Positions 46,983 through 59,365 of a stretch of DNA of 64,000 nucleotides are shown in pieces (within the stretch, counting starts at the first letter, position 1; each line of letters begins with the position of its first letter). The notes below the pieces were generated by a model, which did not search any database, was not told the origin of the DNA, and saw only the letters and a list, made by a program, of their open reading frames with translations. The stretch is from Epiperipatus broadwayi (Eukaryota > Onychophora > Udeonychophora > Euonychophora > Peripatidae). The position numbers were made by a program, and so were the translations under genes. The DNA lies in contig JAQFVV010006221.1 in assembly GCA_028023455.1 (NCBI GenBank), forward strand, positions 3,919,166 through 3,983,165, written 5' to 3'.

Positions 46983-47370
46983 ATGTCTGTATTTTCTAAG
47001 TTTGAATTAAGTTCTGTTATATATATATTGGTATGTGGTTATGGAATGAAATATATTGGGGAATCAAAATGTACATTACAAAAACGATATAACGATCATA
47101 AGACATTATATAAACGTGTACAGAAAGAAAATGTATCTTCAGTAAATATGAATACTCCAATTATTTTTGATCATAATAAAGCTTTTTGATCATAATAAAG
47201 CATGTAATTATGGTTTTAAGTTTAATAATAGAGATGCTAAAATTATTCAAATTGAAAGATGTAATGAAAAACGAAAAATTAAGGAGGCAATGATGATATC
47301 TAGGAATAGAGAGGGTTTAATGAATAGACAATCAGCTAATATAAAAACAACAGAATTGTGGGAAATTTGA
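46983..47370 (+). pseudogene. Penelope-like GIY-YIG endonuclease fragment (P0)
   Basis: The frame from 46983 reads SVIYILVCGYGMKYIGESKC then LQKRYNDHK: the GIY-YIG nuclease core (IY...YIG, followed by the Arg and His positions RYNDH). This is the form found at the C-terminus of Penelope-like retroelements. The continuation, in the next frame (47167-47370), reads NRDAKIIQIERCNEKRKIKE, AMMISRNREGLMNR and ends TELWEI*. The break is caused by a perfect 19-bp tandem duplication, 47164-47182 repeated at 47183-47201. The reverse transcriptase is absent, so this is a 5'-truncated copy. The 3' UTR has TTGATAAAG, a weak hairpin, then GTGAAACAATC (about 47426-47452). Confidence 0.75.
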
Positions 47371-48841
47371 ATGGATTGAATGATGGGTAATGCAAGTTTT
47401 TATTTTCTGTACATTTGTATTAATGGTTGATAAAGATTATCAGTGAAACAATCTAATTTACTTCTGGTAAAGAATATATTATTTAATTTTGAATACTGTG
47501 TTAAATAAATTTGATTGGGATTATTAATATATATATATATTGTACCCTTGTCAAAAACTAACTCCCCAGCACACAAGCTAATCATTTACTTTAAACTGTA
47601 ACAATAACTAGTTCATCCGAATATAATAATTATTCATTAAACCTATTACACTACTACTACTATTAAGTTAGATAATCTATCAATTAACTAATCAATTTAA
47701 CTACTGACCATGAATCATAAAAAATATACAGGCCTATGTTAACTGTATCATACTTAATATTCACAAGATTATACTCAATATTCAAAAGATCCCTTGCACT
47801 ACAGGATTTCCTAATACTATCCCAAACCACTAACTGTCTATCATATACACTTGGTATATCTCCTAATAATATTGCAAAGAAATTCTAAATCATCTCCTCA
47901 GAAAATAATTTCTGAACTTCAATTTGTAGCAGTCATTAAAATATAAAGAAGATTAAATATAGCACAAGCAAATGACTTAGATACTTAATTTATAATAAGT
48001 ACATTCCCTTAAATTCTTTATAAAAACAATTTAGAGATCAGTTATGTAATAGTATCTACATGAATGCTGATTATAACATTTTATTAATACTTGCATATTG
48101 TATTTAAACATATCCAGCATATAACATGTACATTCATACTTCTAAAACCAATTATTCTAACATAAATAAACAGAATAAATATAATGTTTGGTTTATCTGA
48201 TTTATCACTCTCATAAATAAGTACCCATATTAAAATTTAAATACATTTTAGCAAAATTTTACCTTAATCATATCACTATGATTATTCCAGTGTGATCCTC
48301 TCTCATTGTTTTAAATCCATTGAAGTTATAGATTTTTTATTATTAAAGAAAAATGTTAATTTTTCTTTACCTTTTTTAATACCAAAAAAAATTAAAGATA
48401 AAATTCACATATTATATAAACATTAATGACATCTTAAATCTAAGAATATATATAATTATTGAATTATCCAAATAGATTTCTTAACTAAGAAAAAATAAAA
48501 ATGTACTTTAAATTTGCTTGAAGTTGAAATTCAAGAGTGATGCACTTATTACTATGACAACATTCAGTTAACTAAAGAGATTTTTTCCTTCTCTCTCCCA
48601 CTGTGCTCCTAACTCCATGCAATGTAAATGCAAAAAATATTAAAGAAAAATCAAATGGAATTATTGTTCACCAACACAGGATAAAATGTATTTATAATAA
48701 AGTTGTTCATTTTAATTTATTGATGAAACAAATTTCACACAAAAGTTAATAGCAAGCATGGGTTATTTAATAAAATAATTATCATATTTAAAGGTTTCAT
48801 TCTTCAGTTCACATTTTATTAACTTACTGTAACATTATCTC
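47371..48841. other. No recognised gene; AT-rich spacer
   Basis: Apart from the 3' UTR of the Penelope-like fragment at its left edge, no coding or repeat signal. Confidence 0.45.
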
Positions 48842-48930
48842 TTTTTTTCTCCTGTGTCATAGCATCAGCTCGGAAGCAAACCTGCTAACCTGGGACTGTC
48901 GCTGACCTCTCGACCACCAATGCTTGGCAG
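48842..48930 (-). mobile_element. tRNA-derived SINE (family S), copy S5, anticodon arm deleted, with TSD
   Basis: Flanked by a 9-bp duplication, cattatctc, at 48833-48841 and 48931-48939. On the minus strand it reads TTGGTGGTCGAGAGGTCAGC, GACAGTCCC and the B-box AGGTTTGCTTCC. The ~18 bp forming the anticodon stem-loop of the other copies is missing. It ends with GCTATGACACAGGAG and an A-run. Confidence 0.8.
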
Positions 48931-48939
48931 CATTATCTC

Positions 48940-51900
48940 ATTTTTAAATAAAATCTTCAACTTTCACATAAAAGCATTATGAATAATTTTAATTGTATCA
49001 CTAGTAAGTTCTTTCCATTTTAGAATTCTTTCATGTATATGCAATTATACACCAAAAATTGCAATCATATATTTCTTTCTTAAACCACATTACACATTTA
49101 GAATATTCTCCTCCAGGTTAGTATACATTTTAACAATATTTATAGTTGACTTATAACTTATAAAGTCCTTTTTATACTAATTTGTGTGTATTCTTATAAT
49201 AATTTGTGCAATGCTTAATAAATATTATTTAATCATAAAATTCTTCATAAAGTTAGTATAAATTTTATATATTAAAAACATTTTCGAATCACACATAATG
49301 GACTAGTAGATAATAAATTCATTTTCAATAATTAATTAATTAGTATTTATTCTTGTTCTTAAACTGAATATAAATTCTGGAAAAGTTTTTAATAAATTTC
49401 CAAGAGCAAAAATTAATATCTTTATCACATAAAAATCTATGCTCTTTATGGTTAATTATTAAAATTAATTAAGACTATTCTTTAATATCAAACATACAAA
49501 TATGATTAAAAAGAAATTTCTTCTGAATCCTTTGTATTTCTTTTTGATCTAATCAACACACTCTCTAACATAGTCCTCTGACTAGCAGCATATCTGTTGG
49601 ATAACTCATATTTTTACCACTCATTATCATAGTTTCCAATTGGTGTTTGTTCAGCCACTCACAAGAAATATGTTTTGTTTTACTGCATATTAAAACAATT
49701 TGAATAAACTTCTTAAATGATTATTCATAATTTTATAAATTACTTTTAATACTTTACTAACCAAAGTAATAAAAATTTAAAGAAATTTATAACTTTAAAA
49801 TTTAGACTATAAGGAATAAAGTTTATTCCTTAATTTTACTTAATTGATTTTAAAAATTTAATAGGCCAACACTACAATTACACAACTCTTGTATTTATAG
49901 CCATAATTACCATTACTTGATTGGTCAATTAAATCTCAGACAATAAAAATTTACATACAAATTAATTTTTGTCAGATTTTATTGTTTTAAAACTAATTTA
50001 TTTAATAAATTTTATTAAATTATACATTTGAAACTTTATTTAAATACTATTTTTAAAATACACTTTTACTAAACTACATTTTATTAAACTTAACTTTGGA
50101 AATATAAAACTATTGTTTATGTAATTGTAATACTAATTTTGATACACTTTTAAAAATAAATTGATACAGAAATAAATTGCCACATAAAACTAATACTAAT
50201 AATAAATTAACTTTAGCAACAAGGAAATAAAGTTAATTATTTTAGCAAGAATGTGTGTGCACACAAATTAACACACATTGCATACTAGAATAATTAAACT
50301 ACTATTTAATATAATTTAAAATAACTAAATAAGAATTTTTTTAAATTAAATTGTTAATATTTATACAATACTGATTTTTACTACTAGGATTATTGTTTTA
50401 ACATTATATAATTATTTATATTTATTAAACTATAAATATTATTCTATAATTTAACTTTATTAGTAAATTTAAATAAAATTACTTTAAAAATAACTTTGCT
50501 TAGCTTTATAGTCAAATAAACATTATATTTAAGCTACTTTAAATACAAAAATACTATATTATAAAAACTGTCGTATAAAATGTACAATTTTTTATAAAAT
50601 TGACTATATCACACATTTATAAAATCATGTAGCAAAATGGAAAGCTATAATATATATATGTAATATTATTATTCGATGTCTGTATTTTTAAAGCAATATA
50701 CGTAATTATATAACTGAATATTTTTAAATACAGTAAATAAATAATTAAAAATATTCCGTTATATAATTACATATATATATATAAACACATGGAATACAAC
50801 TTGTGAGTGTAGAAAAATTGATACTTATAAATCAAATTGTATACTAAGGTCATTTAGTAAAATAAAATTATAAGTATCCATTTTTATTAAATCAAATTTA
50901 ATGAGCATCATTAATTATAATACTTATTGCAATGTGTTAGATCCAGTGCCAGGGACAAATTATTTTGCACCCCAACAAAAAACAATTATTTGCATCCTCC
51001 CTCTGAAATTGCCAACTTAGATTTTTAAGAAGAAATACTTGCTAGTGTGAGTATGTATTAGATATAAATATGTAGCATGTAATTATATCGGTTTAAGAAA
51101 TAAAAAGAAAATTCGTTTATAGATTTAAGAAAGCCATGACATATTTTGTAAAAAAAAAAAAAAGAAAAGAAATTATGTAAAACTATAAATAGTAAAATTA
51201 TAATTCATATAATGAAGGAAAGTAAAGAGAAAATAGTTAATTTATTTAAATTTTTATATCAAAACTAGTTTTTTTTTTTTCACAATATATATATACCTAT
51301 TTTAAGATTATGCAGATTTGCCTTCCGAAATAGGTTTACTAAAATAATTTATCTTTTTTTTGTGGTAAATTTGAGCAAATATTTTATTAAAAATTATATT
51401 AAATTAACTAAACTAGAGAAAGAATTTCAAAGTTTAGTCATATTTTTTCTCTCTCTTTTTTCATTGTGACCATAAATGAAAACTATTTTATAATTTTTAA
51501 AAGATAACTAACTGAATGGGGGGGGGGATGTTTTGTATAATTAAATCTGGTATTCTAATTTGAAATAAAGACGTTTAGTGTAAAACATCCAATATAAAAT
51601 GAATACAGAGTGAATTGGTTTGTCCAGTATTATAAATATATTTATCAAGGTAACAAAAATATATATACCATTAAAGACTTAAGATGATGGAATAGAGTTT
51701 TTTTCTATGAGGCAAAAGTGTAAATATGTCTGAAAACAATAATATTTTTTAGTCTTGAATAAAAGAAGATAGTAATGCAGATAGATTCTGAAAAGAAATG
51801 AGAAAATGCTGACAGAGTAGTAGAGCAGTTGATATCCAGCAAAAAAGCAGAAAATGCAAAGAGTTCTTACCAATGAAAAAATAAGTCTGATGAAGTAGCT

Positions 51901-53695
51901 ATTGCATCTTTATCTCTAATAGAAAAGGAAAATCACTAGTTAAAATACTTTTTCTTCAGATTCTTGTGGTTGAATAACTTTATATTGCTAACTGTTTAAA
52001 GGTTTTTTTCAATACATTTAACTCAGCAACCATGATATTATTTGATATCTGAAGAATATTTACTATATTCAGGTAAAAACCAAAATCACATCAATCAAAG
52101 ACCTTATCCAAAAAATGAACATTGATCACCCATAGAATACAACGTCATCTGCTTATAAGAAGAAAAATCATGCCATAAGAAAAGAAGACATAAGAACTAT
52201 CCATAACCTATTTCCATTGTCTACAATCATTTATGCCCAAGAAGGTTAATTAAAATTAAGATTGAATTTATAAAAACTATTATCAAAGGGGTGTGAAATG
52301 TAAACTTAAAACTATAATAAAAACATTTTATTATGTAGGTAAGATTTTTTTATGTTTGAATAAAAGGTCTTAGGATTAATGCTGATAAAAATGTCTGTAT
52401 ATTCATAATTACATTTAAATTTAATGTTGTTACTTTTAATATTTTGTATTTTATTTATGATTTTATTGTAATTGTTAATATATAAACAACAATTTTTTTA
52501 AATTTATTTATTTTATAATTAGTTTAAAAAAATATTATGTTATTATTTTGCTATTTGAACTCACTCCACACATATACTATTAATATATCACTTTGGGGTG
52601 GCATGCAATTTCATGGGAACATACTTGGGTAATAAAAGTACACTGAGATGATGATGATCAGAGATTATTTATTCAGAAATATTCTTTTATAAAGAAAGTG
52701 ATGTCAAAGCTAATTTAAATTGGATCTAAAAAAAGAAATTTAAAAAAAAAAATGCTTTTGGAGTAATTAAGCTGAATTTATACTTTAGAATGCTAACATC
52801 ATTTTGATCATCATAGCCAACTTATTTTTTATAATCAGGTTAACTATTATCTTTTAATATTGAAATATTATGAATAGATATAGGAACAGGGAGATGCTAA
52901 TAATAACTATAAAATTAATCCCGTTTCAAAAATGCCATGATCATTGATAATCATTATTAATGTTCTAGGTTATTAGTTACCATGAGTATACTGGTTATAA
53001 ATAAACTTATAATCATCATCATAAAATCTATAAAGTATCTGTATTATAAAAGTGACTTTTAGTGCCATCAAAATTATTCTAGAGAGAATCATATAGATAT
53101 CCATGTACACACATCATTAATTCAGTTCTAGCTTTTTGGTTCACAATGAGGCTGTAATGATATGTGAACAAAACCAGATATATTTATATACTATATATAA
53201 AGCAAACAACTTCATTAGAATAATTTAAAATAATAATTAATAAATTCATTGATCTATTGAAAATAAAAAATGAAACATTTGATAAACACTCTAAATTTGG
53301 CTTAAATATTAAATATTAATTATTTCCATCATTGACAAACAAAACTATGTAAGTAATATTATTTAAATTGTAGTTTAAAAATATATAAATTTATAGAGAT
53401 ATTAAATAATTTAATCAGAAGAGGATTACACCTTATACAGATACTCTGTAATGTTGTTTTTATACCTCGGATGCTCTTATCTTTTCAAAATCTCTACCTT
53501 GTGCTTTGGTTTGAAAGTATTTTTCATACTCAGAAAAATATTGCTGAGATATTAAAATATTACAGCGTATATATATAGGGTGTAATTCCCTTTCAATTAA
53601 TATTACATTCAAATATTGGTAAATTAAATAGAGAGTTACATAGATATTAAATAAACATATATATAAACATTAAAAACATAAAACTAAATTAGTCA
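48940..53695. other. AT-rich gene desert
   Basis: This is the most A+T-rich part of the window, especially 49.7-50.9 kb. There are many short TA arrays, and a G9 run near 51520. No reading frame, tRNA-like sequence or paired repeat could be supported. A 64-codon minus frame at 51679-51873 has no resemblance to any family. Confidence 0.5.
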
Positions 53696-53699
53696 ATAA

Positions 53700-54351
53700 A
53701 TAATCAAAATTATCCCAAATTCACAACTCAACCAGACTAGCCAAGAAAATAAAGTCTAAAATATTACCAATGGTTTTACTGCTACAAGCAGATTTCTCAA
53801 GTGTAAAGAACTACAAAATAACAGCATATTTAAACTAAACATTACCCACAATTCCACTTACTTTCCATATGCCCTTAATATTAAAAAAACTTTTAAATAA
53901 GTGAATTGTTTTAGAATCATAAATGTTTAGTAATAAAGCTTCTTTAATTCTTTTCTTTTTTTCATTTCTCTCAAAGAAGATAACTTGAGCTTCATCAAAA
54001 ATTAGCAATGTGACCTGTATCTTTTTCATGGATATGTAAAGAACCAATATATTTATTTCTAACCCTACTTTTATGTATCTTTATTCTTTATTCTTTTCGA
54101 GTAATGAAATAAAGTGAAAAATTAATTATTATTAAAAATTTATGATTCTGAAGCAATTCACTTATTTAAAAGTTATTTTAATATTAAGGGTGTATTGGAA
54201 ATAAGTGGAATTGTGGGTAATGTTTAGTTTAAATATGTTGTTATTTTGTAGTTAAGAAGTTTGCTTGTAGCAGTGAAACCATTGGTAGTGTTTTAAATTT
54301 ATTTTCTTGGCTAGTCTGGTTGTGTTGTGGATTTGAGGTAATTTTGATTAT
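53700..54351. repeat. Penelope-like 3' ends in head-to-head inverted pair (P2)
   Basis: Arms 53700-53932 and 54134-54351 are inverted copies. The minus strand of the left arm and spacer (54047-53835) reads FDEAQVIFFERNEKKKRIKE, ALLLN and IKGIWKVSGIVGNV*, the end of a Penelope GIY-YIG domain. The right arm encodes the matching end (IHLFKSYFNIKG, GIVGNV*) on the plus strand, in broken frames. Each 3' UTR has TTGAGAAA/TTAAGAAG, then a (C/T)TGC...GCAG hairpin, then (G/A)AAACCATTGG (53771-53800 minus; 54253-54285 plus). Confidence 0.65.
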
Positions 54352-54475
54352 ATATATGTATATAGGTGTATACAAACTATTGCAGTTATTATTTTCATTA
54401 ATATATGTTTCACTTATTTTTTCTCATAGCTCCATCTGTGCTAGTTTTGACCATTCTGAGTGCATGAAATTGTTA

Positions 54476-54780
54476 GTTGTTATTGATATTGGGATTGTTT
54501 AAGTGATGACGGGTTTTAAATCATTACTTACAAACCCATTTAGGCCTGAGCACATTATTACACTTATTATTTAAGTAATACTTTGGGCACAGTTTGAAAT
54601 TTATACTTGCAGTTTGTAATGTTATAATTGACTATTTATTAGTCTGCATTCAGAATAGGTTATATTTACTTATTTAAAGAAGTTTATTTAAACTTCTTTG
54701 TATCAATAATTTCAATCTCTGTGATCAAGTTGTAATCTTTAGTGTCTATATAAATATATTAGATAATTAGTAAAGGTGGG
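54476..54780 (+). repeat. Direct repeat unit 1 (~357-bp period)
   Basis: From 'tattgatattgggattgt' to 'agtaaaggtggg'. Unit 2 (54834-55136) repeats it at high identity, including 'ttagtctgcattcagaata' and 'gatcaagttgtaatctt'. Each unit ends with a TATA-like TCTATATAA. Confidence 0.85.
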
Positions 54781-54833
54781 ATTCTACCTTTATTGTTAAA
54801 AGGAGGTTGCCTTGACAACAGTTTGAAATTGTT

Positions 54834-55136
54834 GATTGTTATTGATATTGGGATTGTCCAAGTATTGACTGTTTTTAATGATTACTTACAAACACATTTA
54901 GCCTTGAGCATTATTAAACTTATTATTTAAGTAACACTTTGGGTGCAATTTGGAATTTATAATTGCAGTTTGTAATGTTATAATTGACTATTTATTAGTC
55001 TGCATTCAGAATAGGGGTTATTTACCTGTTTAAAGAGGTTTATTTAAACTTCTTTGTATCAATAATTTCAATCTCCGTGATCAAGTTGTAATCTTCAGTG
55101 TCTATATAAGTATATTAGGTCATTAATAAAGGGGGT
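54834..55136 (+). repeat. Direct repeat unit 2
   Basis: See unit 1. The two are separated by a ~53-bp linker that contains the 33-bp motif shared with 2768-2800. The tandem lies between the Penelope-like pairs P2 and P3 and could be paired terminal repeats of one element. Confidence 0.85.
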
Positions 55137-55189
55137 AGTCAATATAATAAAGCAAGCATGCCAATTTAAGATTAAATTATTACTAGTTA

Positions 55190-55610
55190 AAATTAGATTT
55201 AAAAAATTTAATACCAATGATTTGTCTGCTAAGACAGACTTCTCAAATGCAAAATAACACAAAGCAAAACAAATATATACTTTATTACCATCCCAATTTA
55301 CAATATTATAAGAAGTTCTAAATTAATAGCTTCAAAATTACAAGTCTTTATTAAAAGAGATTTTTCAATTTTTTTAATTCTTTAAAAAGAATGAAAAATT
55401 AAAAAAAATTATGCATTTTTTCAAATAAAAGTTTATGATTTTGAAGCTACTAATTTAGTAAAATATTTTTAATACTAAAAATAACTTTAATATGAGCTGA
55501 AATTATAGATTGCAAGTAGAATATATATATTTGTTTTGTGATATTTGACTTGGAAGAGAATTATTGGCAGTGGATTTTTTAAAAATTTCCTTTTAGCTAG
55601 TAATTTAATT
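55190..55610. repeat. Diverged Penelope-like inverted pair (P3)
   Basis: The arms, about 55190-55350 and 55425-55610, share 'taccaatga'/'ttattggcagtgg', 'aaatatatacttt'/'aatatatatatttg' and 'agcttcaaaat'/'attttgaagct'. The left arm retains, on the minus strand, TTTGAGAA followed by a GTCTG...CAGAC hairpin and AAATCATTGG (55214-55246), corresponding to the P2 3' UTR. Coding remnants are too decayed to read. Confidence 0.5.
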
Positions 55611-55619
55611 TACACTTGG

Positions 55620-56700
55620 TGTACTTGATTTACTTATATATCAGTAAATAACTAATTAAACTTAGCAGCACATACTTATATAATAATATTAACTCACAGA
55701 AAGTTTATGATTTTTTAACCATCTATCTTTAATGAAAAAGCCAGATATTAATTTCTGTTATAATTAATATTATTACCAACTTAGAGATTCAGTTAACATC
55801 CCTTTAAACAAAGCTATCCAGATTTTATTCAATTGTCCTTGCAAGATTAAATTTGATTATAAAGTTTGAATGTAACTTAATGGTCAGTTAAATAGTCTCC
55901 TTTGTATCAGCTTAATATTCTTACACAATCTTGGAGCTATTAAACCATCTCATTTTTTTAATTAAAAAAACAATCATTTTGTAAATCAGCATTTTAATAT
56001 GTAATAACTAATTAAGCATCAAATATAATACTGAATAAAGTGAATCTATCCTATACCATCTATAGAAATTTTACTATCTTTTAAGCATCTATCTTTGATT
56101 TTAAAAAAAAATCAACCAATCTCTTTTGAGTACATATTTCTGTCAGAACGAATAGCATTAATAACTTAAGAGGGCAATTGATAAAGAAAAAAAAGATGAT
56201 GATAAATGATAAAGATGAAGTTCATTGGAAGTTTTCTTCTTTAAATTATTTTTGAATGTTAAATTTATCAAATTATGCACAAGATTTACATTGCTTAGCA
56301 GTAATGAAAAGCATTCTCCAAATATTAAATTTTTGTAAATTAACTCAAATCAAAACTTAAAATCTAATACAAAACACTAACTTATATATGTGTGTGTGTA
56401 TATATATGTAAAATTTTCAAGAGAACTTGTTATAACAAAATTATAATTTGATTTAATTTAAAGTATCTTAATTTTAATTTATACTTGTTACATAATAATA
56501 ATGATGATGATGGTGATCATAAATTGTTCAAGTCATATTAATTGTTAATTAATATATTAAGATTAAGAAAGTAGATTATATTTTTCTTTTTTAATTTTTT
56601 ATACATAACATTTTAAAACTAAAACAGTTTTAATTCATATTAAGTTTATTTTTTAAAGATAATAGAATATACTTTTACCCCAATTATCAATAAGCCTTTA
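55620..56700. other. No recognised gene; AT-rich spacer
   Basis: Nothing supported on either strand. Confidence 0.45.
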
Positions 56701-56710
56701 TGTGAGAATT

Positions 56711-56972
56711 TTCCATCATCTAATATGTGTATTGAATGTCTTTAGAAAATTTAACTTTATTTAAATATTCCCACATACATTCAACTCTTAGTAATAGCAC
56801 ATTAAACAGGTTAGTATATGCACAATGTTTCGAGAAGTATTATTCCCCTCTCTTCTTCAGGTGTTGTTGGCCTGACTAGGGACAGTACTAGCATAGAATT
56901 TGAACCTGGACCCTTAGATTCTTTAGTATTGAATTTTAAGGTAATGCTCTAACCAACTAAGCCATTGATATT
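56711..56972 (-). mobile_element. Family C element, one end plus tRNA-like core (C4)
   Basis: Terminal segment ('tttccatcatctaatatg', 'attgaatgtctttag', 'acattcaactcttagtaata') then, on the minus strand, the hairpin CTGAAGAAGAGAGGGG...CTTCTCGAAACATTGTG (56860-56822). The tRNA-like core follows (B-box GGTTCAAATTC, A-box TGGCTTAGTTGGTTAGAGC near 56945-56965). The second terminal repeat is missing. Confidence 0.7.
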
Positions 56973-57737
56973 CTTTACATTATTTATTACAAATATAAGT
57001 TTACAAACAAAAGACATTCTAAAAGTTAATATAAAGTGAATACATAACACTAACAGTGGATCTTTTCTTATTGCCTTGTAACATTGTCTATTCACAAAAA
57101 AATTACTGAAAAAAATATTTCTGATTTGTATTCCATTTTTAAAATGAAAATGAATTTTAGTTGAGATGTTATAAAAGAAATAAAATATATTTTAAAAGTA
57201 AAAATTTCAATTACTATTATTAAAATTTCACAAAAGATTATTTAGTTTATAAGAGCAATTCTTTGTTACTCAGTAAAAATATTTTTTTCTTTATTGTAAG
57301 TATGTTTTATACCTTGTCTTCTTAAAAACAAACATTTAAAAATAAAATGCAATCATTTTTTTGGTTTAAAATAAATATTTTGAAAATATGTTGCATAAAT
57401 AAATTTAAATATGTAAATAAATTGCTAAAAATTACAATTTTTTAAAATACATTCAGACTTTCCTTAAGACCAAATAATCTACCAATCAGTAATTCTACAA
57501 GTTTTTTTGAATTATAATACAACCAATGGGATATTAGCAAACTTGATTTTATGTGAAAAATTTTCATACATCTATATGATACTAATATCTTCAGTTTCTT
57601 TAAACTAAAAATTTTAATTAATGATTTCCATACACAAAAATGTGTAGCAGCACCATCAAAATAAGTGCTTTTGTAGCAACTGCCATAAATTATGTTAAAA
57701 ATAAATTTGGACATCAGCACCTGCAAAAATAAAATTT

Positions 57738-57838
57738 AGGTACTTTAGTATTAGACCTGCTGTGAAATACCACAGTCATACTGGGTTAGGGTTAAATTCA
57801 AGGTTGTGTTTCATCACAGCAGTAATATTAAAGTACCA
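57738..57838. repeat. Short inverted-repeat (MITE-like) element, ~33-bp arms
   Basis: 'ggtactttagtattag' and 'cctgctgtgaaatac' (57739-57770) pair with 'gtgtttcatcacagcag' and 'aatattaaagtacc' (57807-57837). The ~35-bp centre contains one TTAGGG. Confidence 0.6.
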
Positions 57839-57839
57839 A

Positions 57840-59195
57840 AATGAATTAAGTTACAAATATATGCAACTATAATATAAATTTGGCATTACTTTAATTCCCC
57901 AAAGCAGACCCACTATGTACTCATTTTTAATAATCTTAAAAAAAAGCCAAGTTTATATTATATTGTATATATTTGCAACTTAAATTTTTTTCTCACAACC
58001 TTGATGATGACTGAATTTGTTCTTATATGTAAGTTCTAATTGCTAGCAGAAGAGATCTCTTTTTATTGGTATAAAGTAATGATTTGGGTGTTAATACATG
58101 CAAGTACAAATACCTGTAATTGATATAAATACGAAACCAATAAAATTTCACATTTTACAGAGTATCTACCCCTCAAATGATCTCTGTTGTATTGTTAGTT
58201 ATCTACCAGTATTAAAATTTCCAGACTAACCTCTCTCATTTCAAGAATAATCTTCTGTAGCCAAGTAAATTAGACATTTGAAATAATTAAATCTTCACAT
58301 CAGAATTGGTAATCTGATTTATATAGCAATATTATGATTGAGACTTCCTTGATTTTAAATCTTGTTTATTCATACATACATATACATGGTGTTTAATCTA
58401 TTGATTTGATACCATTGATACATCCCACAAGAAGAGCATAATTTACATACCTATAACACAATTGGATCAGTAAATATGACATTATAAAAAATACCAATGT
58501 AATAATTGACTATTGTGTCTAAAAATAATAGGCATAATCAATAAATTTTAGATTTTACAATAAACGCTCTAAACTAAACCTATCGCTAAATATCTTCCCA
58601 TTTAAAATCTGAAAATTGATTGGTTACATATGGTACAACAGGAATCTTTAATATACTTATATCAACTAGTGTGATATTTATTTTAATTGGACTTTGAAAT
58701 ATAGATATAAATTAACTCCCCCTATAGTATCACATTTATAGATTAGACACTATAAATAAATACATTTTATTGATAATAAATCCAAGTTTTAAAATTAAAT
58801 AAGTCACAGTCGTGGTATATAAATCAGATGATCAATTTTGGTTTGAAGGTTCAATTGTTTCAAGTCTTTAGTTCATCTGGCAATAGAGCATTGTTTTTAA
58901 AATGAGAGTGTAGTGAGCGATACTAAAATCTGAAAAATTTATGCCGAAAAATCTGAAATATCATTATTAATGCTTTGATATATGGGGTGAAAAAAAATCT
59001 GAAATATATATATTTATTTAATATGGTGTGGATATAAATTATTTTCATCCTGCATAAAGTGTATATACACACGTCTTTTATTGTGAATAAATTTAAATTT
59101 TAAAATCTAACAAATCACATTTATTATATAAATATCAGATTATCAATTCCGATGTATTTGAAAAGTAATTTGAAATTTAATTCATTACATATATT
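57840..59195. other. No recognised gene; weak direct repeats
   Basis: 58745-58860 and 59070-59175 share an order of weak matches ('ttttattgataataaat' and 'ttttattgtgaataaat', 'atcagatgatcaatt' and 'atcagattatcaatt'). No coding signal. Confidence 0.4.
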
Positions 59196-59199
59196 TTTT

Positions 59200-59365
59200 A
59201 GGAATAATAATCATAAGTATAGGGGATTTGAACTCAGATTTTTAATCACCCTTCATCTATCCACACCATCCCATACAACTGGTACACATGACCAATAAAC
59301 GTATTTCGTGCTAGTCCAGCACTCATTAATTGGTCCATAATCATCATATATATACGAAGTATTAG
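59200..59365 (+). repeat. Family A repeat fragment (A5)
   Basis: 'ggggatttgaactcagatt', 'acacatgaccaataaacg' and 'ccagcactcattaattggtc' in family A order. Confidence 0.65.
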
